Assembly: GCF_014054525.1 (NCBI RefSeq)
Contig: NZ_CP059564.1
Location: forward strand, 2,118,357 to 2,182,356
DNA from: Alysiella filiformis
Lineage (GTDB): Bacteria > Pseudomonadota > Gammaproteobacteria > Burkholderiales > Neisseriaceae
Direction: 5' to 3'
DNA length: 64,000 bases
Part shown: piece by piece, positions 25,931 to 34,627 of the stretch
Position numbering within the stretch: position 1 is the stretch's first letter
Layout of the letters: every line of letters begins with the position of its first letter
Translations under genes and position numbers: made by a program
The notes under the pieces: generated by a model
Seen by the model: only the letters and a program-made list of their open reading frames with translations
Told to the model about the DNA's origin: nothing
Database searches by the model: none

Positions 25931-26933
25931 ATTTAGCAAACTTATCTAATAAAATTTCTTCAGGCGGTTGAGAATAATGAGAAATAAAATTCTTATATAA
26001 TAAAGTATGAAAAACTTTATCCATTTCTTCCCTATGATGAATTATTTGATTATGGAATAAACTTTCCAAATCACATAAAAAATACTCAAACTTTTTATTA
26101 TCTATTTTAGGAATAAGTGAAATCGGTATCCAATGACCCAAATAAGTTTCAATTCCCTTACTTCGTAATCTATTATATTCATTATTTATTTCATGACTAC
26201 CTTCATCAAATTTAAAAAATTGTCTACTAATACTAGCAACATCAGTATCAAATCCCAATTCTTTCAATTCATTTGATGAAATTTGTACCCGACCATCTTC
26301 TGTTAAATCATATTTAACAGCAAAATATTGATTTATTGTTTGTTGCCATTTATGAACAAATCTACCTTGTTGTAATATTGCATATTGAAATGTCAGGTTA
26401 TCAGCGCTTTTAAATTCAGAAAAATGTTCCAACGTTCTGAATTTATTTCTTGGCAAAGTTGATAAAAAATCATCAATATCATCATTTTCTGTTGTAAAAA
26501 TTAAACTTTCATAATTACCCTGTTGAGAAAATAAACCTAAATCAGAGAAATTACTTGAACCAATCAATAAAATACCCTGATGTTCATTTTTTAAAATCAA
26601 TGCTTTTGTATGAAATAAAACATTATCATCAACAACATTAAATGCCACATCAAGAGATAACTTTTCATTGATTTTTTTAACTAAATATTTATTGATGTTT
26701 TCAATACCTGATTTAACCACTTGGCGAGCATCAATATAAAAAATTACTCTATCTAACTTAAAATGCTGATTTAAATTTAAAATAAATTTAAATACTTGTT
26801 CCAAATCATTAGATAGGTAACAACTTGCAATATGCAATTCATATTTGTATCTTCTATTTAAATTAGTAATCAAAATATTGATAATATCCTCATTCTTATT
26901 TTTCTTACTATTAAAAAATACTTTATGACTCAT
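25926..26933 (-). CDS. PLD-like domain protein (possible nuclease)
   Basis: 335 residues, AT-rich. One phospholipase-D-type site is visible: HTKALILK (His108, Lys110) followed by GILLIGSSNFSDLGL (Ser-Ser-Asn 126-128). The usual Asp of HxKxxxxD is Lys here. Single-site PLD proteins include Nuc/BfiI-type nucleases and NgoFVII-like restriction enzymes that act as dimers, so a DNA-directed role is possible. The last codons are altered by the Correia-like insertion, whose end gives the stop (TTA-TAG), so the native C-terminus may be lost. No methylase or helicase lies nearby. The low GC suggests acquired DNA. Confidence 0.7.
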   Translation of the reverse strand: MSHKVFFNSKKNKNEDIINILITNLNRRYKYELHIASCYLSNDLEQVFKFILNLNQHFKLDRVIFYIDARQVVKSGIENINKYLVKKINEKLSLDVAFNVVDDNVLFHTKALILKNEHQGILLIGSSNFSDLGLFSQQGNYESLIFTTENDDIDDFLSTLPRNKFRTLEHFSEFKSADNLTFQYAILQQGRFVHKWQQTINQYFAVKYDLTEDGRVQISSNELKELGFDTDVASISRQFFKFDEGSHEINNEYNRLRSKGIETYLGHWIPISLIPKIDNKKFEYFLCDLESLFHNQIIHHREEMDKVFHTLLYKNFISHYSQPPEEILLDKFAKL

Positions 26934-26961
26934 ATTGCAAGTTCCTTATTTATCCCAAAAA

Positions 26962-28491
26962 TTAAACGCGTTTGCTCAACGCCTCTTCCGCCACTTCAAA
27001 ATCCGAAAAATGCGTTTTCACGCCCTGAATATCCTGATAGGTTTCATGCCCTTTTCCTGCAATCAAAACAATGTCTTGCGGATTTGCTTGCGCGATGGCT
27101 TGTTCAATCGCCAATTTTCTGTCCACCTGCACCAACACCGCATTGGGTACGGCTGGCAAAATGTCGTCCAAAATCGCTTGTGGGTCTTCCATGCGCGGAT
27201 TGTCGCTGGTAACAACAGGGCAATCGCTGAACTGGCTTGCCACCGCCCCCATCAAAGGACGTTTGCCACGGTCTCGGTTGCCGCCACAGCCAAACACGCA
27301 CCACAAACGGCTTTCAGGCTGCTGAATTTCACGCAAAGTGGTCAAGGCTTTTTCCAGCGCGTCTGGCGTGTGGGCGTAGTCCACGACAATTAAGGGTTTG
27401 TTTTCATTGATGATGCAATCCATGCGACCTGTGGCAGGGCGGATTTGGCTCAAAGCGTTTAAGGCAGCCTGCAAATCCCAACCATTCGCGCACAACACGC
27501 CCACGCAAGCGGCAAAATTTTGCGCGTTAAAACGCCCCAATAAGCGCGTTTCCACTTCGCCATCGCCCCAAATCGTTTTTAAAGTCAATCGCATACCGCG
27601 TGTATCGGCAACAAATCCGCTGATGTGAATGTCCGCGTTTTCATCAAAACCATAAGATATTGTTTTTAAATGGGGATATTTTTCACGCAATTCGGCAATC
27701 AGTTTCGCGCCAAATTCATCATCTTGATTAATAATGGCATTTTCCAAACCTTGCCAATGGAACAATCGCGCTTTGGTTGCGCCATAATCGTCCATGTCGC
27801 TGTGGTAATCCAAGTGGTCACGCGTTAAATTGGTGAACACGGCTGTGCGGAACGGCACGCCATTCACGCGGAATTGGTGCAAGCCATGACTGGACACTTC
27901 CATGGCAATGTGTTTCGCGCCCAAGTGTTTGAATTGACGCAATAAAGTTTGCACGGAAACGGGGTCGGGCGTGGTGTGGCTGGTTTCTTGCAATTCGCCA
28001 AAAAAACCGTTGCCCACCGTGCCGATAATCGCGCAGGATTTTTGATTTACCCTCTCCCCTGCCCTCTCCCACTGGGAGAGGGGGTTATTTTGTTCCAAAA
28101 TATCAATCGCTTGGGCAAGCCATTGCGTGATGGACGTTTTGCCATTTGTCCCTGTTACGCCCACAATATTCAGGCTGCCTGAAAGATTACCGTAAGCCTG
28201 TGCCGCCAAAATGCCTGCGCATTGGCGCAAATCGGCAATCGGCTGATTGGGAATAGCCCATTGATTTTGCCAAACAAAATCGCCATCTGCGTCCCAATAC
28301 ACAAATTTCGCTCCATTGTTAATCGCGGCTTGAATGTAATTTCTGCCGTCCGCGTATTCGCCTTGACACGCAACAAACACATCGCCTTGTTGAATTTGAC
28401 GGCTGTCGGACGTGAGTTTTTCGCTTTGGCTAACGTGATGTTTTAATTCGGGTAATTTTAGGGAATTTGGGGCTGCGATTTGGCTGTACAT
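26962..28491 (-). CDS. murE: UDP-N-acetylmuramoyl-L-alanyl-D-glutamate--2,6-diaminopimelate ligase
   Basis: Adds meso-DAP to the muropeptide precursor; 509 residues. Landmarks: GVTGTNGKTSITQWLAQ (ATP loop), MEVSSHGL, the carbamylated-Lys region TKARLFHW, VDYAHTPDAL, GCGGNRDRGKRPLM and the DAP-recognition motif DNPRMEDP. After the ATP-loop helix a 16-residue insert [16 protein letters not shown] is encoded by a piece of the palindromic repeat (see 28045-28092). Family members pass directly from the helix to the IGTVGNG strand. A translated uptake sequence (LSGSL) precedes the ATP loop. The gene is separated from ftsI by glycerate genes and from murF by ~4 kb. Confidence 0.95.
   Translation of the reverse strand: MYSQIAAPNSLKLPELKHHVSQSEKLTSDSRQIQQGDVFVACQGEYADGRNYIQAAINNGAKFVYWDADGDFVWQNQWAIPNQPIADLRQCAGILAAQAYGNLSGSLNIVGVTGTNGKTSITQWLAQAIDILEQNNPLSQWERAGERVNQKSCAIIGTVGNGFFGELQETSHTTPDPVSVQTLLRQFKHLGAKHIAMEVSSHGLHQFRVNGVPFRTAVFTNLTRDHLDYHSDMDDYGATKARLFHWQGLENAIINQDDEFGAKLIAELREKYPHLKTISYGFDENADIHISGFVADTRGMRLTLKTIWGDGEVETRLLGRFNAQNFAACVGVLCANGWDLQAALNALSQIRPATGRMDCIINENKPLIVVDYAHTPDALEKALTTLREIQQPESRLWCVFGCGGNRDRGKRPLMGAVASQFSDCPVVTSDNPRMEDPQAILDDILPAVPNAVLVQVDRKLAIEQAIAQANPQDIVLIAGKGHETYQDIQGVKTHFSDFEVAEEALSKRV
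28045..28092. repeat. Repeat family 1 hairpin inserted in frame inside murE
   Basis: CCCTCTCCCCTGCCCTCTCC and the following CACTGGGAGAGGG match the core hairpins of the ~330-bp repeats elsewhere (e.g. 11130-11160). The fragment keeps the murE reading frame open and encodes [16 protein letters not shown]. Confidence 0.8.
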
Positions 28492-28593
28492 TTGGGATTT
28501 GTCCTTTGTAGCAAATGGTTAAACTCATGTTCAATACACATTATTTTAAACGTAAAAATAGCGAAAAGGTTTACTCATTCAAAAAAATACACT

Positions 28594-28628
28594 AAACCCC
28601 AAATTTTCATCACGAAAATTTGGGGTTT
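28594..28628 (-). terminator. Terminator after the glycerate operon
   Basis: Fifteen-base perfect stem AAACCCCAAATTTTC / GAAAATTTGGGGTTT with loop ATCAC, with A/T runs on both sides. It lies 81 bases beyond the gntP-like stop and upstream of murE. Confidence 0.75.
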
Positions 28629-28709
28629 CATTTCAATTCAATATCAAAACGTGGGCAAGGCAATTTTGACTGTACCCCAAAGCATTGGTACAACGGTCAA
28701 AGTAGCACA

Positions 28710-29963
28710 TCATCTGAATACGCCATAAATCAGCGTGGAGACCACCGTCATGATTAAGCCAATCGCGCTTTCGTAGGGAATTAACTTCAAACGCGCTTTC
28801 ATGTCCATGTTCACGCTGCCGCCTGTGGCATGGAAAAACGAACCGTGCGGCATGTGGTCGGCAACCGTTGCGCCTGCGTGTATCATCGCTGCTGCCGCCA
28901 AACTGCTTACGCCCAATTCCAGTAATGTACTGCTGAACACGCTGGATGCAACTGCCGTCCCTGCTGTTGTGGAAGCGGTCGCCAAAGACATCAGTATCCC
29001 AGACACAGGTGCAAGCAAATACGCTGGTAAACCCGAAGCCGTCAGTGCGTTAATCAGCACGTCTTTCAGTTGCGAATTGGCGATAATGCCTGCCAAAGCC
29101 CCCGTTCCCAACAACATAATCGCCACCGAAGCCATTTTGTTTAAACCTGAAACCGCGTATTGATTGATGTGTGCCAATCGCCCCATCAACAATGCGCCCA
29201 CCAATCCGCCCACAGGTAAGGCGATTAAAGGGTCTATTGTCATGTTTGCCATCGGACGCAATGCCAGTAAAGCGATTGCCGTTAAAGGTGCAGACATCGC
29301 CGCCCAAAAAGATGGCAAATTCTGTGTGTCGTGTGCCACCACTTCGCTGTTGTCAATCAAGCCACCCGAACGCAAACGCTTCGCCAAAAAATACGTCAGC
29401 GTCAAACCAAACACCGCAGGAATCACACCAGCCAACATCACAGACGTAAGTGGCACTTGAAATGCGTCCGCAGCCGCAATCGCATTGGGGTTGGGCGACA
29501 TCAAATTGCCTGCTTTGCCACCGCCTATCATCGCCAACAAAATCGCTGCTTTGGATAAATTGGCGCGTTTTGCCAAAGCCAAAGCAATCGGCGAAACGGT
29601 AATCACCGCCACATCAATGAACACGCCCACCATGGTCAAAACCATTGTGGCGATTGCCAATGCCAGTAGCGCGCGCGCTTCGCCCAGTTTTTTGACGATG
29701 GTTTCGGCAATGGTGTTTGCTGCACCCGACTCAATCAACACACCTGCCAACACACCAGCCGCCAAAATCCGCATGACCGCCGTTGTAATGCCCTGTGCGC
29801 CTTTAATCATCAGCGAGACGGTTTGTACCAAATCCGCACCGCCAACCAATCCGCCCAGCAATGCACCCACAATCATGCCGTAAACAGGTGGTGTTTTGCG
29901 TAAAATCAAACCGATTGCCACCACCAAAGCGACAATCGCACCCAAAGCCGATACGCTGACCAT
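28710..29963 (-). CDS. GntP-family permease, probable glycerate:H+ symporter
   Basis: 417-residue inner-membrane carrier with ~11-12 hydrophobic segments. GntP-family features: GLILRKTPPVYGMIVGAL, GGGKAGNLMSPNPNAIAAAD, MAIHAGATVADHMPHGSFFH-like motif near the C-terminus. Family substrates are gluconate and related sugar acids. Here the upstream gene is a glycerate kinase on the same strand, so glycerate is the likely substrate. A 164-base MITE now sits between the two genes. Confidence 0.85.
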   Translation of the reverse strand: MVSVSALGAIVALVVAIGLILRKTPPVYGMIVGALLGGLVGGADLVQTVSLMIKGAQGITTAVMRILAAGVLAGVLIESGAANTIAETIVKKLGEARALLALAIATMVLTMVGVFIDVAVITVSPIALALAKRANLSKAAILLAMIGGGKAGNLMSPNPNAIAAADAFQVPLTSVMLAGVIPAVFGLTLTYFLAKRLRSGGLIDNSEVVAHDTQNLPSFWAAMSAPLTAIALLALRPMANMTIDPLIALPVGGLVGALLMGRLAHINQYAVSGLNKMASVAIMLLGTGALAGIIANSQLKDVLINALTASGLPAYLLAPVSGILMSLATASTTAGTAVASSVFSSTLLELGVSSLAAAAMIHAGATVADHMPHGSFFHATGGSVNMDMKARLKLIPYESAIGLIMTVVSTLIYGVFR

Positions 29964-30041
29964 TTTTTTGCTCCTTCATGTATTGAATCATTGTGTGGGG
30001 TATTTTATCCACCATATTAAAATAATTGATGTTTTTTTGGT

Positions 30042-30205
30042 TAGGGGCTAATGACAATTTGGGCGCGAAGTTGGTTTTTCAGGCAAAATCGTCAAATTCA
30101 AGGAAAAAATGCGAGTCAATGCCACCCATTGGCGAGTATTTTTGACGCAGAAGTTGGCGATTTTGATGAAAAAACAATCGCGAAACGAATTGTCATTAGC
30201 CCCTA
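30042..30205. mobile_element. 164-bp MITE-like element with 18-bp terminal inverted repeats
   Basis: TAGGGGCTAATGACAATT at the left end and its complement at the right. The interior is also imperfectly palindromic (GCGAAGTTGGTTTTTCA near the left; a matching GCGATTGTTTTTTCA on the complement near the right). No ORF of note. TA lies at both ends. It probably depends on a transposase encoded elsewhere. Confidence 0.7.
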
Positions 30206-30233
30206 GTACCCGCACCTGCTCTACATCAAAAAT

Positions 30234-31370
30234 TCACGCCAATGTCATCAATTTTGCCACATTTTGCGCGGTAGAAATCAGGTTTTCACGCGCATTGGCG
30301 AGCGTTTCAGGCAGCGTGTCCAGTTGGCGGATAATCGGAAACACCGCGTCTATGCCATGTTGATACACAACTTCATAATCGGTGCGCAAACTGCCCACAA
30401 TCGCAATCACGGGTTTGCCAAATTGTTTGGCGGTACGCGCCACGCCAATCGGGGTTTTGCCTGCGATGGATTGTGCGTCCATGCGTCCTTCGCCTGTTAT
30501 CACGAAATCGGCATCGGCAATGTGTTCGGCTAAACACACGGTGTCCAGCACGATTTGCACGCCCGATTTCAGTTGCACATGGGGCAAAGTCAGCAAACCG
30601 CCCCCCATACCGCCCGCCGCACCTGAACCTGCTGGCGTGGCGATGTCTGTATTTAAATTTTGTTGAATGATGTGGGCATAGTGTTGCAAATTTTTATCCA
30701 AAATGGCGACCATGTTGGGCGTTGCGCCTTTTTGTGGTGCGAAAATGGCGGAAGCACCGCGTTCACCACATAAAGGGTTGTTCACATCACAAGCCACTTC
30801 TACTGAAATACCTTTAAATTTTTGATGGATAATGGAAAAATCCACACGCGCAATTTGGTCTAAAATGCCACCCGAGATTTTTTCTGTAATTAACTGATTG
30901 TGATAATTGAAAAATTGTGCGCCAAGCGCTTGCAACATACCTGCGCCACCATCATTGGTTGCGCTGCCGCCTATGCCCAAGATGATGTGTTTCACACCCA
31001 AATTGAGTGCGGCTTGTATCAATTCGCCTGTGCCATAACTGCTGGTTTTCAATGGATTGCGTTTATCTAAATCCACCCAATGCAAACCCGAAGCGGCTGC
31101 CATTTCCACAATCGCGGTGTGTTGGTCGCCCGACACGCCAAAAAACGCTGCCACACGCTTGCCCAAAGGGTCGGATACTTCGGTTGTGTGCAATGTGCCT
31201 TGCGTTGCGTCAATCAGCGATTGAACCGTGCCTTCGCCCCCGTCTGCCATCGGGATTTTGACAATGTGGGCATCGGGTAACACGCGCCGCAAGCCTGTTT
31301 CAATCGCATCGGCAACAGCCAATGCGCTTAAACTTTCTTTGAATGAATCGGGAGCAATGACGATTTTCAT
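30234..31370 (-). CDS. Glycerate kinase (GarK/GlxK type)
   Basis: 378 residues. It phosphorylates glycerate (2-phosphoglycerate in the GarK/GlxK family), feeding lower glycolysis. Family motifs: APDSFKESLSALAVADAIE at the N-terminus, MADGGEGTVQSLIDATQG, GIGGSATNDGGAGMLQALGA, and SGAAGGMGGGL with the final VITGEGRMDAQSIAGKTPIG. It is transcribed towards the GntP-type permease, forming a two-gene uptake and activation unit. Confidence 0.93.
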   Translation of the reverse strand: MKIVIAPDSFKESLSALAVADAIETGLRRVLPDAHIVKIPMADGGEGTVQSLIDATQGTLHTTEVSDPLGKRVAAFFGVSGDQHTAIVEMAAASGLHWVDLDKRNPLKTSSYGTGELIQAALNLGVKHIILGIGGSATNDGGAGMLQALGAQFFNYHNQLITEKISGGILDQIARVDFSIIHQKFKGISVEVACDVNNPLCGERGASAIFAPQKGATPNMVAILDKNLQHYAHIIQQNLNTDIATPAGSGAAGGMGGGLLTLPHVQLKSGVQIVLDTVCLAEHIADADFVITGEGRMDAQSIAGKTPIGVARTAKQFGKPVIAIVGSLRTDYEVVYQHGIDAVFPIIRQLDTLPETLANARENLISTAQNVAKLMTLA

Positions 31371-31396
31371 ATTATTTCAACCTTAAAAATACGCTT

Positions 31397-31457
31397 TCAG
31401 GCTGCCTGAAAGATTGCCGTAAGCCTGTGCCGCCAAAATACCTGCGCCTTAACGCAA
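31397..31457. repeat. Duplicated 60-base fragment of murE next to an uptake sequence
   Basis: From the uptake sequence onward, this stretch matches 28169-28228 inside murE with about five mismatches (shared AAGCCTGTGCCGCCAAAAT). It lies upstream of the glycerate kinase start and encodes nothing here. Confidence 0.8.
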
Positions 31458-31480
31458 AAACGCTTTGTGCTTAAAACACA

Positions 31481-31822
31481 TTTCAGGCTGAAACTTTTGC
31501 CAAACTCAATTCGTAGGGGCAGATTTCATATCTGCCCTTTTTTCAATTTATTGATAACGCGATTTCGGGATAAAAGTGATTAATCAATTTAAGTCACTTT
31601 GCGCCCTCTCCCTGTGGGAGAGGGCTGGGGAGAGGGTATGCTGCTCAACAAACCCTCTCTCCAACTCTCTCCCATAGGGAGAGAGGGCAGGTTTGTTGGC
31701 AAATTGACAGTGACTTATCCCGAGTTCACGTTATTGATAAAAATAAAAATTTCTGCAATTCTAAACAGGGCAGATATGAAATCTGCCCCTACAAACAGAG
31801 TTTTGCAAAGGTTTCAGGCTGC
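31481..31822. repeat. Palindromic repeat family 1, copy D (full length, inverted relative to B and C)
   Basis: TIRs GAAACTTTTGCCAAACTC and GAGTTTTGCAAAGGTTTC, GGGGCAGATTTCATATCTGC near the left and GGGCAGATATGAAATCTGCC near the right, and the two CT-rich hairpins in the middle. It fills most of the gap between glycerate kinase and the next gene. Confidence 0.85.
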
Positions 31823-31834
31823 CTGAAAAGCGAA

Positions 31835-32371
31835 TTATCCTTGTTCAATGTGGTTTTCTATGCTGAATTTGATACCACTTTGTTGGCATAAATCTTGCGC
31901 CCATTTTTTCAATATGGCAATTTCATCATCATTTTTCGTGCGATAACGCAATATCGCAACTTGCTTATCATACTGATAATAAAGTAAAAAATTAACTACT
32001 GCGCGGCGATTTAATATGGGGTCTTGGCTAATGTGAACATTCAGGCTGCACGTTTGGTCTAAATCAATGATTTGGCTTTCATTTTTATGAAAAATGGTGC
32101 ATTGTTTGGTGTCGCTATTCCATACAATTTGACTGTTTTGTTCACGCAATGCCGCATACAGCCACCAACAAAATAATATCAGCGAAAGTATTGGCGACGT
32201 GTATAACATCATGATTAATATGATTAAACACAGATAATTTGGTATTTGAAACCATGTAAACACCAGCGTACGATTGCTCAACCAAGCCCATGTGCCAAAT
32301 GGCGCGTGTTCTTGCAAAATCGCCCATTCATATTGCGACTTGGTCTGTTGAATTTCATCAATCCAATTCAT
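31835..32371 (-). CDS. Membrane protein of unknown function
   Basis: 178 residues. Two adjacent hydrophobic segments (~42-72: IPNYLCLIILIMMLY and SPILSLILFCWWLYAAL) with a soluble C-terminal half (QIVWNSDTKQCTIFHKNES; DPILNRRAVVNFLLYYQYD). The layout suggests a two-span inner-membrane protein with a cytoplasmic beta-rich domain, as in PH-like membrane proteins; not recognised. It lies just downstream of ftsI but beyond a strong terminator. Confidence 0.55.
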   Translation of the reverse strand: MNWIDEIQQTKSQYEWAILQEHAPFGTWAWLSNRTLVFTWFQIPNYLCLIILIMMLYTSPILSLILFCWWLYAALREQNSQIVWNSDTKQCTIFHKNESQIIDLDQTCSLNVHISQDPILNRRAVVNFLLYYQYDKQVAILRYRTKNDDEIAILKKWAQDLCQQSGIKFSIENHIEQG

Positions 32372-32399
32372 GATATGTCCTTATTTTCACAATCTCAAA

Positions 32400-32434
32400 A
32401 AAATGGGCTTTCAGGCAGCCTGAAAACCCATTTT
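32400..32434 (-). terminator. Uptake-sequence terminator of ftsI operon
   Basis: Stem AAAATGGG-TTTCAGGC / GCCTGAAA-CCCATTTT (one mismatch), built on an uptake sequence and followed on the minus strand by seven T. Confidence 0.75.
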
Positions 32435-32443
32435 CCGAAAAAA

Positions 32444-34246
32444 TTACTGTGCTTTTTTCGTGCCACCTGCTGTGTTGGCGGCTTCGCTGGCAACTTGATA
32501 AGTGGGTTTCACGCCCAAAATTTTTAAGCCGCCACCCATCACACCACGAAACACAGGTCCTGCCACCACGCCACCATAATAGCCTTTGCCGCGTGGTTCG
32601 TCTATCGTTACCGCCACAATCAGGCGTGGGCGGTGTGCGGGCGCGAAACCGATAAAGCTGGCACGATAGCGGTCTTCATAACCACCTGCCACCACTTTTT
32701 TTGCCGTACCTGTTTTCGCGGCAACATCGTAGCCTTCAATCGCGCCATCTGTACCCGTACCGCCTTTGCGCGTTACACTAACCATCATGTCGCGCATCAA
32801 TTTTGCCGTTTCGGGTTTAATCACAGGTGTGCCTTGTGGGGCTTGCTCTTGCTTGAAAATGGTGGCAGGCAGCAAACGACCATTGGTGGTAAAAATGGTG
32901 TAACCCTGCGCCATTTGCAATAAATTGGCAGTTAAAGCATAGCCATACGACATCACGGCTTTGTCCAAAGCCCCCCAACGGTTAGCGGGTTTGAGCGGTG
33001 TGCTTTGTTCGCCACTCACGCCCGAATTGGTTTTTTTGCCTATGCCAACCGATGAATAAAAATCGTATAAGGCTTGGTTGCTGTACATCGCAGCAATTTT
33101 GCTCGTGCCAACGTTGGACGATTTTTGCAAAATGCCTTCGGTGCTTAAACTGGGATACAAATGCGTGTCTTGAATGGTTTTGCGCCCAATGGTAAAGGGG
33201 CGCGTGTCAAATGGGGTGTAGCGTCCGATTTTGCCATCGTCAATCGCTTTTGCCACCACAAAAGGTTTCATGCTTGACCCCGGTTCCATGGCAACGGCAA
33301 CGGCAAAATTGCGAAAACTTTCATCGGGGTATTCGCTGTAAAAATTCGCATCGTAATCAGGCAGGCTGACCATTGCCAAAATCTCGCCCGTTTGCGCGTC
33401 CAGCACCACCACACCGCCTGCTTTGGCGTTGAAATGGCGGATTGCCGATTGCAATTCTTGTCGCGCCAAACGCTGAATTTCTTGGTCCACCGAAAGCACC
33501 AAGGTTTTGCCCACTTTGGCAGGCGTGTTTTCAGGCGAATCCAACAACTCCACAATATTGCCATAGCGGTCGCGCAAGACGATTTGTTTGCCATCTTCGC
33601 CGCTCAAAATGTCGTTTTGGGTGCGTTCTATGCCTTCCAAGCCCACGCCTTTGCTGTTGGAGAAACCAACAATATGCGAAAACAGGCTGCCTGTTGGATA
33701 AGCGCGTTCACTTTGCTCTTCAAAACGCAAACTGGGGATTTTCAAGGCTTTAAGCGCATCGGCTTCGCTCAACGACAAAGCGGCTTTGGTGTTCCAATAT
33801 TTGCTGTTGGTGTCCTGCATTTTGGCGCGGACTTCGCTTTCAGGCAGCTTTAAAATTTCGGCAAGTTTGGCAAATTGTTCATCGGAAATGGTTTGCCAAT
33901 TCACATTGTCGCCTTTGCGTTTTGGCTCGTAAATCGCTTTGGGATTGAAGGTGGGAATCCGCAAATGGCGGCTGACCGCCAAAACCGTGCCATTGCGGTC
34001 GGTAATCATGCCGCGCAAGGCGGGTTCTTTGATGCTGCGAACGGTGCGGTCGCTGCCTGATTTGCTGATTTCTTGTCTGTGATTGATGTGAACAAAAAAA
34101 CTGTATCCAATCAACACCGCAAAACCTGCGGTCAAAGCCCCCAACACCGTAAACAAGCGACCATTGCTGTTTACGGCTTGGGGTTTGGCGGATTTTTTGC
34201 TTGCCATTTCGGGCTTGTGGGTTTCGTGTTCGGTATTGATTAGCAT
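32444..34246 (-). CDS. ftsI: Penicillin-binding protein 2, septal transpeptidase
   Basis: Class B PBP (neisserial penA), 600 residues. A cytoplasmic N-terminus and one membrane span (~34-52, VLGALTAGFAVLIGYSFFV) lead into the dimerisation domain (LRGMITDRNGTVLA). The transpeptidase has SxxK at Ser324 (SSMK), SxN in SSNVG, and KTG in KTGTAKK. It cross-links septal peptidoglycan with FtsW. It follows ftsL by 8 bases in the same operon. Resistance-linked substitutions were not assessed. In Neisseria murE follows directly; here a terminator, a membrane-protein gene and the glycerate operon intervene. Confidence 0.96.
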   Translation of the reverse strand: MLINTEHETHKPEMASKKSAKPQAVNSNGRLFTVLGALTAGFAVLIGYSFFVHINHRQEISKSGSDRTVRSIKEPALRGMITDRNGTVLAVSRHLRIPTFNPKAIYEPKRKGDNVNWQTISDEQFAKLAEILKLPESEVRAKMQDTNSKYWNTKAALSLSEADALKALKIPSLRFEEQSERAYPTGSLFSHIVGFSNSKGVGLEGIERTQNDILSGEDGKQIVLRDRYGNIVELLDSPENTPAKVGKTLVLSVDQEIQRLARQELQSAIRHFNAKAGGVVVLDAQTGEILAMVSLPDYDANFYSEYPDESFRNFAVAVAMEPGSSMKPFVVAKAIDDGKIGRYTPFDTRPFTIGRKTIQDTHLYPSLSTEGILQKSSNVGTSKIAAMYSNQALYDFYSSVGIGKKTNSGVSGEQSTPLKPANRWGALDKAVMSYGYALTANLLQMAQGYTIFTTNGRLLPATIFKQEQAPQGTPVIKPETAKLMRDMMVSVTRKGGTGTDGAIEGYDVAAKTGTAKKVVAGGYEDRYRASFIGFAPAHRPRLIVAVTIDEPRGKGYYGGVVAGPVFRGVMGGGLKILGVKPTYQVASEAANTAGGTKKAQ

Positions 34247-34254
34247 GATGATTT

Positions 34255-34593
34255 TTATTGTAAACGTAAAATAACCGTTTCTTGCTCACTTGGTTCGCGC
34301 ATATTCATTTCTTTGGCGGCGGTGCCGACCAATTTGGCATCAACGGCTTGACTGTGCTCATATTGCAATTCGGCAAAGTCTTGATTCAAACGGATTTCTT
34401 CTTCTTGTGCTTTGCCATAGGCGTGGGTTTCGCGTTTAATGCTGTTGTTCAAATCCACCACATGATATGCCGACCACAACACCAGCGACAACAAAATCAA
34501 ATTGAGCTTGGTGGCGTAGGGTTTCACGTTTTCAGGCAGCCTGAATTGTTGCTGCACTTTTTTGGCGGTTTGCATGATTTCAGATGAGTTCAT
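34255..34593 (-). CDS. ftsL: Cell division protein FtsL
   Basis: 112 residues from ATG 34591-34593 with AAGGA upstream; the in-frame extension to 34803 only overlaps rsmH and is rejected. Bitopic: cytoplasmic N-terminus, one span (~30-46, LNLILLSLVLWSAYHVV), then a heptad coiled coil (LNNSIKRETHAYGKAQEEE). It forms the FtsQLB complex. An uptake sequence in frame encodes FRLPE at ~17-21, in the cytoplasmic tail. It sits between rsmH and ftsI, the canonical order. Confidence 0.88.
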   Translation of the reverse strand: MNSSEIMQTAKKVQQQFRLPENVKPYATKLNLILLSLVLWSAYHVVDLNNSIKRETHAYGKAQEEEIRLNQDFAELQYEHSQAVDAKLVGTAAKEMNMREPSEQETVILRLQ

Positions 34594-34627
34594 CTGCGTT
34601 TTCCTTTTTTTATCTTGAATTGATGAT

